Positions 57,767 through 64,000 of a DNA stretch of 64,000 nucleotides are shown piece after piece (positions within the stretch are counted from its first letter, which is position 1; every line of letters begins with the position of its first letter). The notes under the pieces are model-generated. The model did no database searches and had not been told where the DNA came from. It saw nothing but the letters and a program-made list of their open reading frames with translations. The translations under genes were made by a program, and so were the position numbers. Source of the stretch: Ilyonectria destructans (Eukaryota; Ascomycota; Sordariomycetes; Hypocreales; Nectriaceae); NCBI GenBank assembly GCA_020740775.1, contig JAHEWK010000004.1, positions 930,001 through 994,000 of the forward strand, given 5' to 3'.

Positions 57767-58682
57767 ATGGCCGACCGCAACCTCGCCCAGATCCTTGCTC
57801 AGCTGAAGCACTCTCCCTCGATGAGCTACCCCGAGGCCAACGCCCTGCTCTCCAAGGCCAAGCTCGCTCTCCTCAAGCTCAACGCCCTCACCCCGGCGTC
57901 CGCAACCCCGGCCCACATCCTCCCCCTCGCCCGAGAGACGTACGAGCAGGGTGCTCTCTTCGCCATCCGCGCCCGCAACCCTCCCGACTTCACTCGCTAC
58001 GTCCAGCAGCTCCAGCCCTTTTACGAGCTGCCCTCCAACATCCTCACCCCCAACCTGCCTGAGCGTAACAAGGTCACTGGCCTGAGCTTGCTCCTGCTCC
58101 TCACCCAGGGTCGCTACGCCGAGTTCCACACCGAGCTCGAGAGCCTTGCCAATCGCGAAGGTAGTGATGTGGATGTTGAGAATGATCGGTATCTGGGCTA
58201 CCCCATTCGTCTCGAGAGGTGGTTGATGGAGGGTAGCTACGATCGGGTGTGGAAGGCCATGAAGAGCAGCGAGGTCCCATGCGACGAGTACAGCGTCTTC
58301 TCAGAGGTATGCACATCCTCATAGAGCCATCAAGACTCGCCCCCCAATATTCCCAACCTCTGAATCCCCCAACACAATACCATTCCGTACTAACAATACA
58401 CTTCAGATCCTTAAGAATCAGATCCGATCTGAGATTGCCAGCAGCAGTGAACGCGCATACCCCAGCTTACCTATCAGCTCTACAAAGTCCCTGCTCTTCC
58501 TTGACTCCGAGGGCGATGTCATCTCCTTTGCCCACCACCGGGGTTGGATCGTCCGCGACGGCCAGATCTTCTTCCCCGACACCACCGACGTCGGCGAGGA
58601 CGGTACCCAGACCAAGGAAATGAGCCAGATGGTGATAGAGAACGCCTTGGGATATGCCCGCGAGTTGGAGACAATTGTGTAG
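57767..58682 (+). CDS. RPN12: 26S proteasome regulatory subunit RPN12
   Basis: Exons 57767-58306 and 58407-58682 (intron 100 bp, GTATGC...CAG, phase 0) give 271 residues, the normal length for RPN12 (PSMD8). The ATG at 57767 has a good CCACCATGG context, and no in-frame ATG lies upstream. The middle portion (GLSLLLLLTQGRYAEFHTELESL) and the winged-helix-like C-terminal part (SLLFLDSEGDVISFAHHRGW) match the CSN8/PSMD8 domain. RPN12 is a lid subunit, added last in lid assembly, and needed to join lid to base. No membrane segment or signal peptide. It is convergent with COPA, 381 bp apart. Confidence 0.93.
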
Positions 58683-59063
58683 TTAAGCTTCTGGGTTCTT
58701 TTTGGTTTCTGCAGCGGGATGGGGGATGGCAAGAGGGCGCGTGCATGCAGGCTTACATAGATGGGATCAACATCACACCAGTTGTACGACTAATCACAGA
58801 TAGATCCGTGAGTCGACGGAGCAACAATCAAACAAAACAAGACAACAAAATGCGCAACGTGGTCCCTCGTTCATGGGTGCTTGTCACATATAATCAGGCT
58901 AAAACTAAAAAGACATGACATGACTCCTAGCCATCGTTCTACCGACATCGTCCAAGTTCAGCTTTTTTAAACCACAGACCGGCCAACACGTCTCTCGCGC
59001 GCGTCTGGTCGCATTTTGCAAAAGACTCGAAACTCCAGTCCACCGTCTTCCATCATTAATTGT
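58683..59063. other. Convergent 3' region between RPN12 and COPA
   Basis: 381 bp between two stop codons on opposite strands. The stretch probably consists of the two 3' UTRs. Nothing else seen. Confidence 0.5.
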
Positions 59064-62000
59064 CTAGGCGAACAGCTTCAACCCGCTACCGTGCTTGCCA
59101 ATCTCACAAACGTCGCACACCCGGCACACGGTGCCCTTGTACTTGGCGTGGTACTTAGACCCGTCGAACGCGCACTCCTCGTACGCCGTCCCGCTGTAGA
59201 TGGGCGAGTGGCTAGCCGCACACACGTCAAACTCAGCGAACTGGTCAAACTCGATCTCCACGGCGTCGTTGGGGTTGCGCTCGCACTGCGCCTTGGTCTT
59301 CTTGGCCTATACATTTGTCAATACACATAAATAGTAACGAGAAGGAATGTTTCAACTTACGTTCTCCACGATCTTGGTGGCTCCGCCGTTAGAAATGATG
59401 CGGTTGGCGAAGCTGAGGGCCGAGTTGTAGTTCTTGTTGCGCATGGCCAGCTGCATGGCGCTGAGCAGGGCAAGTTGTCGATGAGGGACCTCAATCTTGG
59501 GGATTGTGAAGTAGGCCGACAACTCGAGACTCCTCTGGAGCTTGGCAGGGTCCTTAGATACAACATCGGGGGATCCCAGCTTTCTCCTAGACAGCTCGAT
59601 GTTCATGGCAACAGCGTACTCGCTCGCAGAGGTAATGAGCTTCTTGGCTTCGGCAACTTCGTCCTCACTGGACACAGAGTTGATGAGGATGGCATGTAGG
59701 ATACCCTTGAAGATGTTCAGACCATCATCCAGCTTGTTGGCCTTCATAGAGTCGTAACCCTTCTGGAGGTCGTTGGCTGCAAGCGTCTCCAGATCCCGGG
59801 GAATGATAGGCAAGACTTTCCTGGGATCCGTCTCATCGAGGGTGCGGCGAACATAGTTCACCAGGGGCGGTAGGCCCTCGGATGCAGGGAGGAATGTCCT
59901 TGAGGCCTGGTACACCTCGAGGAATCGCGACTTGAGAGGAGCGAAGTTAACCGCGCCAACCTGTCGGTTCAGGAGCTGCATGGCAGACTCGAAGGAGCCA
60001 CCAGCGATGTGATCCACAGCCAAGGGCGAGTTTCGTGCCCAGAGGTCGGCCTCACTGCTACCAGCACCACCCGCATCGGCGCTCTCGACGTTGACGAAGT
60101 CGCTCTCAACATCGGGGACATCATCGTCACCCATGTCCCAGCCGGCAACATCTTCCTCATCATCCTCGATCAACGCACCATTGCGTTTGGCTGAGTCATC
60201 CTCCAAGACATCGTCGAATCCGGTTCCATTGGCAGCAGGCTCATCCTCCAGGGACAGGCCTTCAACCTGGCCAAGAAGAGCCTTCTCGAAGAAAGATTGA
60301 GAAGTGGCCTTGGTGGGCCAGTTGGCCTTGAAAGTAGGCACAATAGGCTTAGAGATAGCCAAAGGTGCGCCCAAGGTGGGCACAGTCAGCTGGTCCTCAG
60401 TCAAGCCAGTAGCTTCCAGGATAGCTTGGCACTCTTCCTCGAGGCCATTCGACTTGGCGGTCATGTAGGCAAGAGGGTCTGCATGGAAAGTTAGTAATAT
60501 GCGCGCTTATTAATGGGTTCATTACGTACAGAGGTCAATCTCCTTGAACATCTGGATGCGATCCTCAACCTCTCCCAGGAACAAGGCGTTCTGAAAGCGC
60601 GAGGTAAAGTCACCTCGGTGCTCGGCGATCTTGGCCATTCGACCCAGCTTAGAGTGGTCTCCGGTGGCAAGATACAGGAAGGACAGCTTGTCGAACTGCT
60701 TCAGCTTCTGGTACGACATCTCAACAACCTGGTGGTTGCCATGGGCAAGAGCTTCGGCGCTCAGCCTGGACCAGAACTTAGGCTTGTCCAAGTCCTTGGC
60801 CATCTCAACAGCTACGTCAAGGTTGCCACACTCAATAGCAAGATCGAATCGGGTAGTGGGGTCCTGGACGAACTGCAGAGCGATTTCGGGGTAGCCCTTC
60901 TTCTGCAGGTATGAGATGATGGACTGGCCGACCAAGCTTGAGTTTCGGATAATCTTGAGCATCTCCTCGTAGTTTCGCTTGACCAGGGCCAACTTGAAGC
61001 GGTACTCCGTAGGGTCAATCTGCAGAATGCGTGGCTTGGCGGCTCGGTCGAGGCAGTAGACATTGCGGCCCTTGACTCTGACAAGATACACAGTCTGGTC
61101 GAGGGTTCGCACGATACCGTTATCGCCATTAAGAAGGGTGTACTTGACGTGGTTGAGAGTCGAGTACAGCAGAACACCAGCATCATCCCAAGTAGCGCTC
61201 TTGATTCGGATAGTCTCGTGCAAAGTGCTGACTTGTTCAAGGGCCTTGGTGACAATGGTGACATTATGCTTGCTAAGGAGAGCGGCGTAAAGACCATCGT
61301 TAGACCAAACAACATACTTCACACCACTGACCGCGAGCTCGGCAGTGCTCTTCTTCTGCTGGATGTCGTAGAGATGGACGGCAGTGGGGGTGATGATCAT
61401 AAGGTTGCCAGTGCCTCCGAAGTAAATATCAGTGGTGCCGGCCGGGGGCTTGAAGGATCGGGTCGTGTTGTTTGATAGGTCCTTGATGTCGATGGTCTGG
61501 GTAGAGGTATTGAGCACAGCAAAACGGTTGCGAGCAACGAAGATGGCAGAGTTTCCGGAACCGCGCTTCGACTCGGTAGGCTCAATGGCACCGGATCCAT
61601 CCTTAGGGAGGTTGACGAGCTCATACGAGCCACCATCGGTGGGTGAGGTAACCAAGACGGAACGCTCCGCGGGGTTGTAAGACAGGGTGCGGGGAGCAAC
61701 CCAGGCGCTTCCGAGCTTCTTGAGCGACAGAAGCGTAGGACTCTCAACGTTCTTCTGGAAGTCGTAGGACTTAACATGTTTCTCCTTGGTGACGTAGAAG
61801 AGCATGTTCTGGTGGACAGCCGAAGCAGGGCGCTCTCGCTCCAGCTTGAATACCATGACACCATTATCGTGACCTGCGGCAAAGAGGTTGATCTCAGGGT
61901 GAGCCGCAATGACCCAGAAGCGGTCGTTCTCCCTCTTGAAGGACTGAACAGCGGTTCGCTTGTTGAGATCCCAAACCCGAATGGTCTTATCCTCGCCGGC

Positions 62001-63027
62001 GGAAAGGATCAGGTCTTGGTGAGGGTGGAACAGACAGCCCGAGGCATTCTGGAAATGTCCTCGGCATGTATCCACCTCCCAAGCCTTGGTCTCGCTCATC
62101 CGCCACAGCTTCACCAAACGGTCGTCACCCGCAGAGACGATAAGGGGCATGGTGGGGTGGAAAGCAACCCAGTTGACACCCCGGTCGTGGCCCTCGAGGA
62201 CAAACTTGACCACCGCATCCGTGTTTCCGAACATGTCGGCCTGGTTCTGGTTGGAGCGCGCCATCTGGTCTTCGAAGGACATCGAGGTGGGGGCGGAGTG
62301 CTTCTTTCGCAGTCCGGAAATGTCCCAAACGCGGACAGACTGATCGAGGGAGGCGGAGACGACGAGGTCCTCCTTAGGGTGGAACTGAGCGCACATGGCA
62401 TAGTGGTTGTGACCAGTCATGGTGCAGACTTGAACAGGTCAGCGTCGGGACTTTGGTCAAGGGGTAAGTAGGTCGGGGCAGGGTGACGTACTCAGCGAGC
62501 GGTTCTGCCAGTTCCATATCCGGATGGTCTGGTCATCGGAGGCGGACAGAATCCAAGGGAGCTCGTGGTGGAAGAAGACGGTACGGACATAGTCGAGATG
62601 GCCGTTGAGGGTGAAGAGACACCGGCGGGTCTGGTAGGACCAGACCTTGATCTTGTAATCGTCGCCGCCAGAAACGAAGAGCGGCTGGGTCTTGTGGAAA
62701 TCGACGCCACGGACAGGACCATCGTGTTCCTCGAAGCGGTCAATCAAGGTTCCCATTCGGTAATCCCAGAGCTGGATGGTGGAGGAGTGAAGCGACACGA
62801 GGATCCATGGTCTGAGAGGTACATGTCAGCTTCCAGCTTGCGAGGCGGCAACTTCAGGGAGATGGCGGCGGTGGGCGGCGCAAGGCAACTGACCTCTTGG
62901 GGTGAAAGGCAATGCCCTTCGCTCTCGAAGACTTGGACTCAAACTGCGCAACAGGTCAGTCGCTGGAGGAGGGAGCCAGACCCTCGAGACACATTACCTT
63001 GGTCAACATTCCCGGGGAGGACTGCAT
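59064..63027 (-). CDS. COPA: Coatomer subunit alpha (COPI)
   Basis: Six exons (63027-62998, 62943-62894, 62811-62492, 62428-60530, 60478-59361, 59306-59064) encode 1,219 residues, the usual size of alpha-COP. The first coding exon is only ten codons. WD40 repeats fill residues 1 to about 320 (for example [20 protein letters not shown] and [20 protein letters not shown]), followed by a second propeller, a helical solenoid, an acidic linker ([16 protein letters not shown]), and the C-terminal domain ending in paired cysteines ([13 protein letters not shown]). Alpha-COP is part of the COPI coat on Golgi-derived vesicles and its propeller recognises KKxx/KxKxx retrieval signals. Known yeast name RET1/COP1. 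It is divergent from UGGT. Confidence 0.95.
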
Positions 63028-63785
63028 TGTGGCGGGGAGGTGAAGCCGGAGCTTCTCGCATTAAAGGGGGAACAATATAGAGTCCAGGAAGCTGGGAGGA
63101 AAGAAGCCGATCAGCTTGCCTGGTCACGGATCTTTGGGCAAGCTGGCCAGCAGGTCGAGAGGGAGACGGAATCGGGGAGGTTAAGGAGTGGAGGTGGAGC
63201 AGTGTCGATTGCTGGCCGTCGAACGAACTCCTGGGCTAAGCAATTGAGCATCGTGTCCATCTCCAAAGTGTGGGCATCTGCCTTGGTGTAAGCCACCCGC
63301 AACATCGTTCCGCCGCCGCCACAGGGGGGGTGAAAGCCACTTCATCGACCAATCCGCCAATCTGTCCGCACCCTTCACCGCCCTGTTACACCTGTCATCA
63401 AGCTGGCGCCCCAGCAAGAGCGCACCAGCCACAGCCCGCCCCACCAACCGTTTCTGCCACGTCGAGGACCTTCGTGGGATACTAAGGCGCTAAACCACAT
63501 TGGGTCAGCTTCTTGTGACGGTGTTCACATCTCGACGACACAGGAACAGGCCGCATCAGCTTGCTTCCCACGTCGACGACATCTTGGCGCCATTGATGGG
63601 CTGCCTTGCAATAGTTTGAGGCGCTTTCAGTCGTCGAGTGTGACTTACAATACAGCATCCGCTGCTAGCTTTGCCTTCCCCAACGACAGAGCTCCAGGTG
63701 CTCTCCGACTGCTCCTCCACCTCCCATCGAGGAGCTTCGGCCCAGCCCAAAGACGAGACGATTATCGACAACGCTTAGTCCAGCT
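63028..63785. promoter_or_regulatory. Shared divergent promoter region of COPA and UGGT
   Basis: 758 bp separate the two start codons. CCACGTCGA occurs twice in the same orientation (63457-63465 and 63568-63576), and a CT/CA-rich stretch (about 63310-63450) faces UGGT. No coding sequence is supported. Shared control of the two secretory genes is an inference from the arrangement. Confidence 0.5.
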
Positions 63786-64000
63786 ATGTTGCGTCTATCC
63801 CAATTGCCATGGGGCGTAGCCTTGGCCCTCGCTGCTGCACTCCAGGCTGCTGCAGCCCCATCCGTCAATGTGGGCATGAAGGCTGCGTTCCCACGTGCCC
63901 CGTATCTGCTTGAGCTTCTGTAAGCTATCCTAGTATTGTTCCAATGTGATGGGGTAGCACTGATTGTACCAGTGAGACAGCTGCTGGCGAAAACGCGACT
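63786..64000 (+). CDS. UDP-glucose:glycoprotein glucosyltransferase, N-terminal fragment
   Basis: The gene runs off the right edge. Exon 1 is 63786-63919 and exon 2 starts at 63973 (intron 53 bp, GTAAGC...CAG, phase 2). The visible 54 residues contain a signal peptide (MLRLSQLPWGVALALAAALQ, ending near the Ala run) and then the conserved UGGT start, including APYLLELLETAAGENAT. UGGT is the ER-lumen folding sensor that reglucosylates glycans of misfolded glycoproteins so that calnexin can rebind them; the catalytic domain is far downstream, outside the window. The assignment rests on this short but characteristic stretch. Confidence 0.8.

Noticed and set aside
61776..62471. Plus-strand 231-codon frame opposite COPA
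   Set aside because: Antisense shadow; the minus strand has clear WD40 repeats here.

Overview
This window is nuclear DNA of a filamentous ascomycete. Protein-level similarity, many short GT-AG introns (about 48-224 bp), compact intergenic distances and a tRNA-Gly(GCC) with an anticodon-loop intron all fit the Pezizomycotina. The flavour is Sordariomycetes, possibly Hypocreales, but I cannot name a species. I see no bacterial operons, CRISPR array, rRNA, or intact transposon. All exon models were built by eye: every join keeps the reading frame and uses GT-AG borders.

Layout. Positions 1-6676 hold no gene I can support (G-rich and AGGTAC-rich intergenic DNA). 6677-8504 (-) is a seven-membrane-segment DUF2434-type protein, divergent from COG5 (9556-10890 +). 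A fragmin/gelsolin-like actin-binding protein follows (11462-12661 +). After a 2.6-kb gap containing a 40-nt hairpin and an iron-type GATA motif come a ferric reductase (15277-17532 +) and, tail to tail, an AtuA/DUF1446 protein (17624-19551 -). Then: a probably secreted endonuclease/exonuclease/phosphatase-fold enzyme (21420-22310 +), a short-chain dehydrogenase (22465-23537 -), a GFA/Mss4-fold zinc protein (24122-24577 -) and an EI24/RRT8-like membrane protein (25182-26128 +).

The middle holds a 1,423-residue secreted repeat protein (27151-31568 +), tRNA-Gly (32333-32414 +), a TAP-like serine peptidase of the alpha/beta hydrolase fold (32659-34535 -) and an enormous 11-exon gene (35265-45730 -) for a 3,290-residue DUF6606/DUF3638/DUF3645 protein. 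This last protein carries a P-loop and a DEAH box and is the most intriguing item here. Further right are an MCT-type MFS transporter (47434-49008 -), a Skt5/Chs4-like chitin-synthase activator with Sel1 repeats whose CaaX box is completed by a 12-nt last exon (50215-53279 -), and a 4.5-kb gap. The right end has proteasome subunit RPN12 (57767-58682 +), coatomer alpha/COPA (59064-63027 -) and the first codons of UDP-glucose:glycoprotein glucosyltransferase (63786 to the edge, +).

How they fit together. There is no biosynthetic gene cluster. Several genes serve the secretory pathway and cell surface: COG5 (Golgi tethering), COPA (retrograde vesicles), UGGT (ER folding control, sharing a 758-bp promoter region with COPA), the Skt5-like protein (chitin synthesis), the secreted repeat protein and a secreted peptidase. 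RPN12 belongs to the proteasome and the ferric reductase to iron uptake.
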